DNA of 64,000 nt from Streptomyces collinus. GTDB lineage: Bacteria; Actinomycetota; Actinomycetes; Streptomycetales; Streptomycetaceae. Below the pieces are notes generated by a model. It saw nothing but the letters and a program-made list of their open reading frames with translations. It did not search any database and was not told the origin of the DNA. The DNA is taken from positions 7,626,001 to 7,690,000 of the forward strand of contig NZ_CP133771.1 of NCBI RefSeq assembly GCF_031348265.1, written 5' to 3'. The position numbers and the translations under genes were made by a program. Positions 1 through 8,167 of the stretch are shown piece after piece; the stretch's first letter is position 1; the number at the start of each line of letters is the position of its first letter.

Positions 1-364
<364 letters not shown>

Positions 365-398
365 CCCCCTCCCGACGGATCACACGGAGCATCTCCAC

Positions 399-2585
399 AT
401 GAGCACTGAGTCCACGACCATCCGCTGGGAACAGGACCGCACCGGCCTCGTCACCCTCGTCATCGACGACCCGAACCAGTCCGCGAACACCATGAACCAG
501 GCGTTCCGCGACTCCCTCGCCGCCGTCACCGACCGCCTGGAAGCCGAGAAGGACTCCGTCCGGGGCGTCATCATCACCTCCGCGAAGAAGACCTTCTTCG
601 CCGGCGGCGACCTGCGCGACCTCATCCGCGTCACCCCCGAGACGGCCCAGGAGCTGTTCGACGGCGGCATGGCGATCAAGCGGAACCTGCGCCGCATCGA
701 GACCCTCGGCAAGCCGGTCGTCGCCGCGCTCAACGGCGCCGCGCTCGGCGGCGGTTACGAGATCGCCCTGGCCTGCCACCACCGCGTCGCCCTGGACGCG
801 CCCGGCTCCAAGATCGGCTGCCCCGAGGTCACCCTCGGCCTGCTTCCCGGCGGTGGCGGCGTCGTCCGCACGGTCCGCCTGCTCGGCATCGCCGACGCGC
901 TGCTGAAGGTGCTCCTCCAGGGCACCCAGTACAACCCCCGCCGCGCCCAGGAGAACGGCCTCGTCGACGAGGTGGCCGACAGCCCCGAGGACATGCTCGC
1001 CAAGGCCCGCGCCTTCATCGACGCCAACCCCGAGTCCCAGCAGCCCTGGGACAAGCCGGGCTACCGGATCCCGGGCGGCACACCGGCCAACCCCAAGTTC
1101 GCCGCGAACCTGCCCGCCTTCCCGGCCACCCTGCGCAAGCAGACCAACGGCGCCCCCTACCCGGCCCCGCGCAACATCCTGGCCGCCGCCGTCGAGGGCT
1201 CCCAGGTCGACTTCGAGACCGCGCAGATCATCGAGGCCCGCTACTTCGTGGACCTCGCGGCCGGGCAGACCTCGAAGAACATGATCCAGGCGTTCTTCTT
1301 CGACCTCCAGGCCGTCAACTCCGGCGCGAACCGCCCCAAGGGCGTCGAACGGCGCCAGGTCCGCAAGGTCGCCGTCCTCGGCGCCGGCATGATGGGCGCC
1401 GGCATCGCCTACTCCTGCGCCCGCGCCGGCATCGACGTCGTCCTGAAGGACGTCTCCCTGGAGGCGGCCCTCAAGGGCAAGGGCTACTCCGAGAAGCTGT
1501 GCGCCAAGGCCGTCGCCAAGGGCCGTACGTCCCAGGAGAAGGCCGACGCGCTGCTCGCCCGCATCACCGCCACCGCCGAGGTCCAGGACCTGGCCGGCTG
1601 CGACGCCGTCATCGAGGCCGTCTTCGAGGACACCTCCCTCAAGCACAAGGTGTTCCAGGAGATCCAGCACGTCGTGGAGCCCGACGCGCTGCTCTGCTCC
1701 AACACCTCCACCCTGCCCATCACCGCCCTCGCCGAAGGCGTGGAGCGCCAGGGCGACTTCATCGGCCTGCACTTCTTCTCGCCCGTCGACAAGATGCCGC
1801 TCGTCGAGATCATCAAGGGCGAGCGCACCGGCGAGGAGGCCCTGGCCCGCGCCTTCGACCTGGTGCGGCAGATCAACAAGACACCCATCGTCGTCAACGA
1901 CTCGCGCGGCTTCTTCACCTCCCGCGTCATCGGCCACTTCATCAACGAGGGCGTCGCCATGGTCGGCGAGGGCATCGAGCCCGCCTCGGTCGAGCAGGCC
2001 GCGGCCCAGGCCGGCTACCCGGCCAAGGTGCTGTCCCTGATGGACGAACTGACGCTGACCCTGCCCCGCAAGATCCGGGCCGAGTCGAAGCGGGCGGTCG
2101 AGGAGGCGGGCGGCACCTGGACGGCCCACCCGGCCGAGGCCGTCATCGACCGCATGGTCGACGAGTTCGGCCGCACCGGCCGCAGCGGCGGCGCCGGCTT
2201 CTACGACTACGGCGACGACGGCAAGCGCACCGGCCTGTGGCCCGGCCTGCGCGAGCACTACACCAAGCCCGGCCATCAGATCCCGTTCCGGGACATGCAG
2301 GAGCGCATGCTGTTCTCCGAGGCGCTGGACACCGTCCGGCTGCTGGAGGAGGGCGTGCTGACCTCCGTCGCCGACGCCAACATCGGCTCCATCTTCGGCA
2401 TCGGCTTCCCCGGCTGGACCGGCGGCGTGCTCCAGTACATCAACGGCTACGAGGGCGGCCTGCCCGGCTTCGTGGCCCGCGCGCGGGAACTCGCCGAGCA
2501 GTACGGGGAGCGCTTCGCCCCGCCCGCGCTGCTGGTGGACAAGGCGGAGAAGGGGGAGCGGTTCAGCGACTCAGCCCGCGGCTGA
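399..2585 (+). CDS. fadB: fatty-acid oxidation complex alpha subunit (enoyl-CoA hydratase / 3-hydroxyacyl-CoA dehydrogenase)
   Basis: A 728-aa bifunctional beta-oxidation enzyme. The N-terminal crotonase domain (about 10-200) keeps both catalytic glutamates, in GGGYEIALAC and GCPEVTLGLLPGG. A Rossmann NAD-binding domain starts near residue 325 with GAGMMGAGIA. The dehydrogenase histidine lies in HFFSPVDKMPLVE near 458, followed by the helical C-terminal dehydrogenase domain. It hydrates 2-enoyl-CoA and oxidises the product to 3-ketoacyl-CoA, which the upstream thiolase cleaves. ATG start with GGAG about 9 bases upstream. Its last 15 bases overlap the convergent MerR-type gene, so no separate terminator fits between them. 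Length is normal for the actinobacterial form of this family. Confidence 0.96.
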   Translation: MSTESTTIRWEQDRTGLVTLVIDDPNQSANTMNQAFRDSLAAVTDRLEAEKDSVRGVIITSAKKTFFAGGDLRDLIRVTPETAQELFDGGMAIKRNLRRIETLGKPVVAALNGAALGGGYEIALACHHRVALDAPGSKIGCPEVTLGLLPGGGGVVRTVRLLGIADALLKVLLQGTQYNPRRAQENGLVDEVADSPEDMLAKARAFIDANPESQQPWDKPGYRIPGGTPANPKFAANLPAFPATLRKQTNGAPYPAPRNILAAAVEGSQVDFETAQIIEARYFVDLAAGQTSKNMIQAFFFDLQAVNSGANRPKGVERRQVRKVAVLGAGMMGAGIAYSCARAGIDVVLKDVSLEAALKGKGYSEKLCAKAVAKGRTSQEKADALLARITATAEVQDLAGCDAVIEAVFEDTSLKHKVFQEIQHVVEPDALLCSNTSTLPITALAEGVERQGDFIGLHFFSPVDKMPLVEIIKGERTGEEALARAFDLVRQINKTPIVVNDSRGFFTSRVIGHFINEGVAMVGEGIEPASVEQAAAQAGYPAKVLSLMDELTLTLPRKIRAESKRAVEEAGGTWTAHPAEAVIDRMVDEFGRTGRSGGAGFYDYGDDGKRTGLWPGLREHYTKPGHQIPFRDMQERMLFSEALDTVRLLEEGVLTSVADANIGSIFGIGFPGWTGGVLQYINGYEGGLPGFVARARELAEQYGERFAPPALLVDKAEKGERFSDSARG

Positions 2586-3296
2586 CCCGCCGGAGCCCGA
2601 CGGCCCGGTGAGCCATTCGCCCAGCTCTTCCTTCAGCGACCGCTGAAACGCGGTGAGGAGCGCCTGCACCACCAGCGGGTGCATGTGCGCCGACAGGGAC
2701 CGCACGTCCCGGGCGTCACGCTCCGCCACCTCACCGCGGAAGAGCTGGGACAGCTCCCGGGCCGCGGCGCGCGCGTGCTCCACGAGCACCTTGCGCGCCG
2801 CGAGGATCGCCTCCTGCGAGAGCGGCACGTCCAGCAGCCCGGCGCCCAGCCGCAGCAGACCGAGGTCGGCCTCGTACCCGCCGTCCGCGGGCCGGACCAC
2901 GCCCATCGCGACGAGCCGCTCGACGTCTTCCTCGCCCAGCGGCCGGCCGGCCCGCCGCTCCAGCTCCGCCGGGGTGACCGTCTCGACGCTCTCCGGCGCC
3001 CAGGAGGCCACCACCGCCCGGTGGATGGCGAGGTCGTGCGCGCTCAGGTCCGGCGGCAGCTGCCGCAGGTAGCGTTCGATGCCGGCCAGCGTCATGCCCT
3101 GCTGCCGCAACTCCTCGATCAGCGCGAGCCGGGCCAGATGCTCGCGCCCGTAGTGGCCCACGCGCCGCGGACCGAGCACCGGCGGGGGCAGCAGCCCCTT
3201 CGTGCCGTAGAAGCGGACCGTGCGCACCGTGACACCGGCCCGGGCGGCCAGCTCGTCGATCGTGAGAGTCGGCTCCTCGGTGTCGGTCGTCGTCAT
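2571..3296 (-). CDS. MerR family transcriptional regulator
   Basis: A 241-aa protein. The N-terminal winged-helix MerR DNA-binding domain starts TIDELAARAGVTVRTVRFY and has the usual region through YLRQLPPDLS. A long alpha-helical effector/dimerisation part follows. No cysteine cluster typical of metal-sensing MerR members is seen, so the ligand is unknown. I chose the ATG giving MTTTDTEEP; an in-frame start 93 bases further upstream would add a non-conserved tail. Just upstream are TTCACA and GATACT hexamers 16 bases apart, a plausible promoter. It faces fadB, overlapping it by 15 bases, and is divergent from the permease. It could control either side; beta-oxidation control is only a guess. 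Confidence 0.88.
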   Translation of the reverse strand: MTTTDTEEPTLTIDELAARAGVTVRTVRFYGTKGLLPPPVLGPRRVGHYGREHLARLALIEELRQQGMTLAGIERYLRQLPPDLSAHDLAIHRAVVASWAPESVETVTPAELERRAGRPLGEEDVERLVAMGVVRPADGGYEADLGLLRLGAGLLDVPLSQEAILAARKVLVEHARAAARELSQLFRGEVAERDARDVRSLSAHMHPLVVQALLTAFQRSLKEELGEWLTGPSGSGGSAAG

Positions 3297-3514
3297 GTGC
3301 AGCAGTATCGCTGTCTCACCAGTGCTGTGAAACCTCCGGCGACCCAGGTGACCGGTGTGTGAGAAGGAGCGCTCTGTGACGCATGCCACCGCGTGAGCCG
3401 CGCGGCGTGGGGGAAGGTGGCCCCTTGGTCTGTGCCTTTACCGAGGGCGCAGACCTTATGTACGTCCGGAAGCCGAGCGCGACCCGCTCGGGCGCACCAG
3501 AGAGTGGATCCACC

Positions 3515-4981
3515 GTGAGCAAGGACGCCGTGAACACGGCAGCAGCCGCATCCCCCAGAGACGCGGCGCAGGTGCCCGCGGATGCGGGCGACGCCGGCTA
3601 CAGCAAGGACCTCAAGGCCCGCCACGTCAACATGATCGCCATCGGAGGCGCGATCGGCACCGGGCTCTTCCTGGGCGCGGGCGGACGCCTCCACAACGCC
3701 GGCCCGGCGCTGGCGATCGCCTACCTGGTCTGCGGCATCTTCGCCTTCTTCGTGGTCCGGGCCCTCGGTGAGCTCGTGCTCTACCGCCCGTCCTCGGGTT
3801 CCTTCGTGTCGTACGCGCGCGAGTTCCTCGGTGAGAAGGGCGCGTACGTCGCCGGCTGGATGTACTTCCTCAACTGGTCGACCACCGGCATCGCCGACAT
3901 CACCGCGATCGCGCTCTACACGCACTACTGGAGCCTGTTCACCGACATCCCGCAGTGGGTGCTCGCACTGGTCGCCCTCGCGGTCGTCCTGGCGGTGAAC
4001 CTGATCTCGGTGAAGATCTTCGGCGAGATGGAGTTCTGGTTCGCGATCATCAAGGTCGCCACGCTCGTCGGCTTCATGCTCATCGGCATCTTCCTGCTCG
4101 CCACGCAGCACGAGGTGGGCGGCCAGACCCCGGGCCTGAGCGTCATCACCGACAACGGCGGCGTCTTCCCGCACGGCATGATGCCGGTCGTCCTCGTCAT
4201 GCAGGGCGTGATCTTCGCGTACGCCGCACTGGAGCTGGTCGGCGTCGCCGCGGGCGAGACCGCCGAGCCGGAGAAGGTCGTCCCGCGCGCGGTGAACTCG
4301 ATCATGTGGCGGGTCGGTCTCTTCTACGTCGGCTCGGTCGTCCTGCTGGCCCTGCTGCTGCCGGGATCGGTCTACTCCGCCGACCAGAGCCCCTTCGTCA
4401 CGGTGCTGTCGAAGATCGGCGTCCCGGCCGCGGGCGACGTGATGAATCTGGTGGTCCTCACGGCCGCCATGTCCTCCCTCAACTCCGGCCTGTACTCCAC
4501 CGGCCGTATCCTGCGCTCCATGGCCATGGCGGGCTCCGCCCCGAAGTTCACCGCGCGCATGAACCGCAGCCAGGTCCCCTACGGCGGCATCCTGCTGACC
4601 TGCGCGGTGTGCGTGCTCGGCGTCGGCCTGAACTTCCTCGTGCCGGCCCAGGCCTTCGAGATCGTGCTGAACGTCGCCTCCCTCGGCATCATCAGCACCT
4701 GGGTGATCATCATGGTCTGCCACCTGGTCTTCGTCCGCCGCGCCGATGCGGGCCTGGTCACCCGCCCGTCCTTCCGCCTCCCCTTCAGCCCGGTCACGGA
4801 GATCACCACGATCGTCTTCCTGCTGGCCTGCCTCGGCATGATGTGGAACGACCCCGAGGTCGGCCGCAAGACCCTCCTGCTGATCCCGCTGATCGCGGCC
4901 ATGCTGGTCGCGGGCTGGTTCGGCATCCGCCGCCGGGTGTCCCGGACGGCGGACCAGGAGCTGTCGCAGCTGACGAAGTAG
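3515..4981 (+). CDS. amino-acid permease, AnsP (L-asparagine)-like, APC superfamily
   Basis: A 488-aa integral membrane protein with about 12 predicted membrane segments. The amino-acid/auxin permease signature is present at the start of TM1 (IAIGGAIGTGLFLGAGGRL) and the family block LGELVLYRPSSGSFVSYARE follows; other conserved stretches such as GVAAGETAEPEKVVPRA and SSLNSGLYSTGRILRSMA are typical of the AAT subgroup. From memory it is closest to the mycobacterial asparagine permease AnsP, but substrate cannot be fixed by sequence alone. GTG start at 3515 is preferred because an AG-rich ribosome site precedes it; an ATG at 3458 would add 19 residues. It is transcribed divergently from the MerR gene and ends before a hairpin shared with the arginase-family gene. 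Confidence 0.9.
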   Translation: MSKDAVNTAAAASPRDAAQVPADAGDAGYSKDLKARHVNMIAIGGAIGTGLFLGAGGRLHNAGPALAIAYLVCGIFAFFVVRALGELVLYRPSSGSFVSYAREFLGEKGAYVAGWMYFLNWSTTGIADITAIALYTHYWSLFTDIPQWVLALVALAVVLAVNLISVKIFGEMEFWFAIIKVATLVGFMLIGIFLLATQHEVGGQTPGLSVITDNGGVFPHGMMPVVLVMQGVIFAYAALELVGVAAGETAEPEKVVPRAVNSIMWRVGLFYVGSVVLLALLLPGSVYSADQSPFVTVLSKIGVPAAGDVMNLVVLTAAMSSLNSGLYSTGRILRSMAMAGSAPKFTARMNRSQVPYGGILLTCAVCVLGVGLNFLVPAQAFEIVLNVASLGIISTWVIIMVCHLVFVRRADAGLVTRPSFRLPFSPVTEITTIVFLLACLGMMWNDPEVGRKTLLLIPLIAAMLVAGWFGIRRRVSRTADQELSQLTK

Positions 4982-4990
4982 CAGACGGGT

Positions 4991-5013
4991 CCCTGTCCGG
5001 AGCTCGGGCAGGG
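4991..5013. terminator. hairpin between convergent permease and arginase-family genes
   Basis: A 9-bp stem (CCCTGTCCG / CGGGCAGGG, one G-U pair) with a 5-base loop lies 9 bases after the permease stop. A perfect 16-bp palindrome at 5047-5062 also spans the stop codon of the convergent gene. No T-run follows, as is common in Streptomyces terminators. Confidence 0.55.
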
Positions 5014-5059
5014 GCTTCGTCCCGTACGAGGCGGGAGACACCGGCATGAACCGGCCGGT

Positions 5060-5947
5060 TCAGCCCTGGCTGTCGAAGGCCCGTACCAGGCAGGCGGCGA
5101 GGCGCTGCGCGATGGTGCCGTCGGGGTCCAGGCGGGGGTTGAAGATCGCGACGGTGAGGCCGACGGCACCGCCGCCGGTCAGGGCCGTGCGCAGGACGGT
5201 CTCCAGCTCCTGCCAGGTCAGCCCGTCCGGCTGCCGGTAGTCGACGGCGGGCATGATCGCGTCGTCCAGCACGTCGGCGTCGAGATGGACCCAGTACCCG
5301 GCGTCCGCGCCGCCGCCGGTCAGCAGTCCGACCGCGCGCCGGGCCGCCTCGGCCGCTCCCAGGGCGCGCACGGTGTCCAGCCCCATCGCGTGCAGCGCGG
5401 ACGGCAGCGGCTGCATCCCGTACGACGCGGACTCCTCGGCGTCCCGGAACCCCAGGGCGACGACGTCCTCGTCCCGCACGAGCGGGCCCCGGCCCTCCAG
5501 GTCGGCCAGCACACGCGGCCCACGCCCGGTGGCCAGGGCGAGTTCCATGGAGGCCACCTCACCGGCGGGCTCCGCCGACGGCTGGTAGAAGTCGCTGTGC
5601 CCGTCCAGGAAGAGCAGACCGTGCCGGTCGCGGCGGCGCAGCGCGAGCAGGATGCCCAGCAGCACGCTGCAGTCCCCGCCCAGTACGACGGGGAACCGGC
5701 CCCGGTCAAGGACACCGCCCACCGCGTCGGCCAGCGCGCCGGAGTACGCGGCGATGCCGCCCGGGTTGAGGAGCCCCGTCTCCGGGTCCCGCTGCGGCTC
5801 GTAAGGCGGCGGATCGACCCGGCCCGTGCGCACTGCCCCGAGCCCCTCGGCCAGCCCGGCCCCCAGGAGCGCCGCGGGCAGCTCCTCGACACCGGTGGGG
5901 CGCAGCCCGAGCACGGACGGTGCCTCGACGATCGCCACATTCCGCAC
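5060..5947 (-). CDS. arginase/agmatinase/formimidoylglutamase-family hydrolase
   Basis: A 295-aa ureohydrolase-fold protein. The manganese-binding motifs are visible in order: GGDCS, LDGHSDFY and HLDADVLD. Family members hydrolyse a guanidino or formimino group (arginine, agmatine, formimidoylglutamate and others) using two Mn ions. The first motif is GGDCS instead of the usual GGDHS, so one metal ligand is cysteine rather than histidine; substrate is therefore left open. The GTG start giving VRNVAIVEAPS has GAGGAG 7 bases upstream, so the much longer open frame upstream is not used. A 466-base leader containing a 24-bp repeat array separates it from the M1 peptidase on the same strand. Confidence 0.85.
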   Translation of the reverse strand: MRNVAIVEAPSVLGLRPTGVEELPAALLGAGLAEGLGAVRTGRVDPPPYEPQRDPETGLLNPGGIAAYSGALADAVGGVLDRGRFPVVLGGDCSVLLGILLALRRRDRHGLLFLDGHSDFYQPSAEPAGEVASMELALATGRGPRVLADLEGRGPLVRDEDVVALGFRDAEESASYGMQPLPSALHAMGLDTVRALGAAEAARRAVGLLTGGGADAGYWVHLDADVLDDAIMPAVDYRQPDGLTWQELETVLRTALTGGGAVGLTVAIFNPRLDPDGTIAQRLAACLVRAFDSQG

Positions 5948-6413
5948 GTCCGGCTCCTCGTTCAGCCCGGCAGCGCCGCCGGGCGGACGCGCCCGGTGCG
6001 TGAGCTCAACCGTAGACCGCGGGGCGGGAGGAAGCGCGTTGCCCGGCGGCCGGCGGGGGCGTTGCACAACCCGGCGCGGCGGGGCGTCGCCGCGCCCCGC
6101 CGGGTTGTGCCGCCCCAGCGCCGGCCTGCCCGGCCCTGAGCGGACCCACCCGCCTGGCCCCGGCGGGTCCGGCCTGCCCGGCCTGGGGGGGTCTGGCCTG
6201 CCCAACCCCGGCGGGCCCGGCCTGCACCACCCCGGCGGATCCGCCCCGCCCAACCGCGGGGGGTCCGGCCTGCCCAGCCCAGGCGGATCCGCCATGCCCA
6301 ACCCCGAGCGGACCCACCGCGCCCGGCCCCGAACGCCGCCCCGGCCACAGCCATCCACCCGTATGCCAATCCTCGGCCAAGCCAAAAGCCCCTCAGCGGC
6401 GCCCGGCCCCGTG
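5948..6413. other. 466-base gene-free stretch with repeat array
   Basis: Lies between the M1 peptidase stop and the arginase-family start, both on the minus strand. It holds the eight-unit 24-bp repeat at 6123-6314. All frames across the array stay open because the period is a multiple of three, but none has a start with a ribosome site or a recognisable product. Confidence 0.6.
6123..6314. repeat. tandem repeat, eight degenerate 24-bp units
   Basis: Eight consecutive 24-base units fill 192 bases, with boundaries at 6123, 6147, 6171, 6195, 6219, 6243, 6267 and 6291. Most units begin GGCCTGCCC and end in GGCGG(A/G)TCC or a close variant. On the minus strand, which is the coding strand of the next gene, the unit is G-rich and has the skeleton GGGGTT-N9-GGG-N3-GC. 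A second 24-bp array with a similar skeleton is at 59007-59270. Confidence 0.9.
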
Positions 6414-7934
6414 CTACCCGCCCCCGTGCTCCCCGTGCCCGTGCACCCCGTTCGTCGCAGCGATCCGCTTCCACGACCTGGGCTGGGAAACGACCTTCGT
6501 TCCCGGCGCCCCCTGGGCCACCGCCGCGGCCCGAGCCGCCGGCACCCCCGGCTTCGACGGCTGGAACAGCCACGTGTCGAACAGTGCGGCCAGCGGTTTG
6601 CCCGACACCTCCTCCGCGTACCGCCGGAAGTCCGACACCGACGCGTTGCCGTGGGCGTACTTCGCCGGCCAGCCCTTGAGGATCGTGAAGAACGCCTCGT
6701 CGCCGATCTGGTTGCGCAGTGCCTGGACGGCCAGCGCGCCACGGTCGTAGACCGCGATGTCGAACTGGTTCTCAGGGCCGGGGTCCCCGGGCTTCACCGT
6801 CCAGAACGGGTCGTCGGCCGGATGGGAGGCGTAGACGTAGTCGGCGAGTTCCTGCGCCGTGCCCTCGCCCTCGTGTTCGGACCACAGCCACTGCGCGTAG
6901 CGCGCGAACCCCTCGTTGATCCAGATGTCCTTCCAGCGCTTCAGCGACACCTCGTCGCCGTACCACTGGTGGGCCAGTTCATGGACGACGACCGACACGT
7001 TGGACCCGTTGGCGAACTGCCGGGGGCTGTAGAACGGCCGGGTCTGGGTCTCCAGGGCGTACCCGGTGTTCGTGTTGGGCACGTACCCGCCGAGCGCGTT
7101 GTACGGGTACGGCCCGAAGTACCCGGCGAGCCAGTCCGCGATCTCCCCGGTCCGTTCGAGGCTCGCCCGCGCCGCCCCGGCATGGGCGCCGAGATCCTTG
7201 CTGTAGGCGTTGAGAACCGGAATACCGCCCTCGGTCGTGCCGGTCGTGATGTCGAACTTCCCGACCGCGAGCGTGGCGAGGTAGGTGGCCTGCGGCTTGT
7301 CGGACCGCCAGTTCCAGCGGGTCCAGCCGAGTTTCGAACTCTTCGACTGGAGCGTGCCGTTGGAGATGGCCTGCGTGCCGTCCGGGACCAGCACGGAGAC
7401 GTCGTAGGTCGCCTTGTCCAGCGGGTGGTCGTTGGCCGGGAACCACCACGCGGCCGCCTCGGGCTCGTTGGCCGCGACACCGCCGTCCGGGGTGCGGTGC
7501 CAGCTGGTGAAGCCGTGGGCCTGCTTCGACGACGGCACCCCGCGATAGCGCACGACGACCGTGACGGGCGCACCCTGGGCCAGGGGGGTCTTCGGCGTGA
7601 TCTCCAGCTCCTGCTCGCCCGAGGTCCGGAACGTGGCCTTCGCTCCGTTGACCCGCACCTCGCTCACGTCCAGCAGGAAGTCCAGGTTGAAGCTCGACAG
7701 GTCCTGCGTGGCGCGGGCCACGAGGGTCGCCGTGCCCTCCAGTTCGTCCGTGGCCGGCTGGTACTTCAGCCGGAGGTCGTAGTGGGAGACGTCGTAGCCG
7801 CCGTTGCCGTGGTCCGGGTAGTAGGGGTCGCCGATGCCCGGCGCGCCGGGGGAGTGGGGCGCGGCCGATGCCGGGATCGCCAGCAGGAGAACGGTCGCTG
7901 CCAGGGCTCCCGGCGCGATGATTCTGCGGTGCAC
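6414..7934 (-). CDS. exported M1 family zinc metallopeptidase
   Basis: A 506-aa secreted aminopeptidase-type protein. The start carries a Sec signal peptide (basic residues, a hydrophobic stretch near AATVLLLAIPASA, then AAP). The beta-sandwich N-domain is followed by the gluzincin catalytic domain with HELAHQW near residue 318 (zinc histidines and catalytic Glu) and WINEGFA supplying the third zinc ligand. An exopeptidase-type GxMEN motif is not obvious; the corresponding place reads YALETQTRPFY. The large helical C-domain of full-length aminopeptidase N is missing, as in the short actinobacterial M1 group. The GTG start has GGAG 6 bases upstream. It is divergent from the exported X-Pro peptidase gene, so the two may share control of extracellular protein use. 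Confidence 0.92.
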   Translation of the reverse strand: MHRRIIAPGALAATVLLLAIPASAAPHSPGAPGIGDPYYPDHGNGGYDVSHYDLRLKYQPATDELEGTATLVARATQDLSSFNLDFLLDVSEVRVNGAKATFRTSGEQELEITPKTPLAQGAPVTVVVRYRGVPSSKQAHGFTSWHRTPDGGVAANEPEAAAWWFPANDHPLDKATYDVSVLVPDGTQAISNGTLQSKSSKLGWTRWNWRSDKPQATYLATLAVGKFDITTGTTEGGIPVLNAYSKDLGAHAGAARASLERTGEIADWLAGYFGPYPYNALGGYVPNTNTGYALETQTRPFYSPRQFANGSNVSVVVHELAHQWYGDEVSLKRWKDIWINEGFARYAQWLWSEHEGEGTAQELADYVYASHPADDPFWTVKPGDPGPENQFDIAVYDRGALAVQALRNQIGDEAFFTILKGWPAKYAHGNASVSDFRRYAEEVSGKPLAALFDTWLFQPSKPGVPAARAAAVAQGAPGTKVVSQPRSWKRIAATNGVHGHGEHGGG

Positions 7935-7961
7935 GCAAGGCTCCAAGTCGTAGGGTGCCGA

Positions 7962-8006
7962 GGTCTGTCAGAGGTCTGTCCGGGGTCTCTTCCGGGATCT
8001 GTCCGG
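7962..8006. repeat. four short direct repeats in the M1 peptidase leader
   Basis: Four near-identical units of 11, 11, 12 and 11 bases (consensus GGTCTGTCCGG) lie head to tail 28-72 bases upstream of the M1 peptidase start, in the divergent promoter region. They could be slippage products or repeated protein-binding sites; no regulator is known to me for this motif. Confidence 0.6.
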
Positions 8007-8167
8007 AGCCTATTGACTCCCTGTGTCCCTGATCATGTCCATGGCCCCTGCTGTCACACGATCGCCATTCGGCCGACATGAGACACCCGCCCCGAAGGCC
8101 CCCGGGACACGCCGATCCGTCAGCTGCCCTCTTCTGCACGGCAGTTCACCGATGTACCGTCCGGCGC

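Noticed and set aside
3299..5047. Minus-strand open frame antisense to the amino-acid permease
   Set aside because: Product is Asp/Arg/Glu/His-rich without domains, and it is exactly opposite a permease with a full set of family blocks.
5948..6742. N-terminal extension of the arginase-family frame through the 24-bp repeats
   Set aside because: The frame is open only because the repeat period is a multiple of three; a strong GAGGAG ribosome site precedes the internal GTG, which matches the family start.
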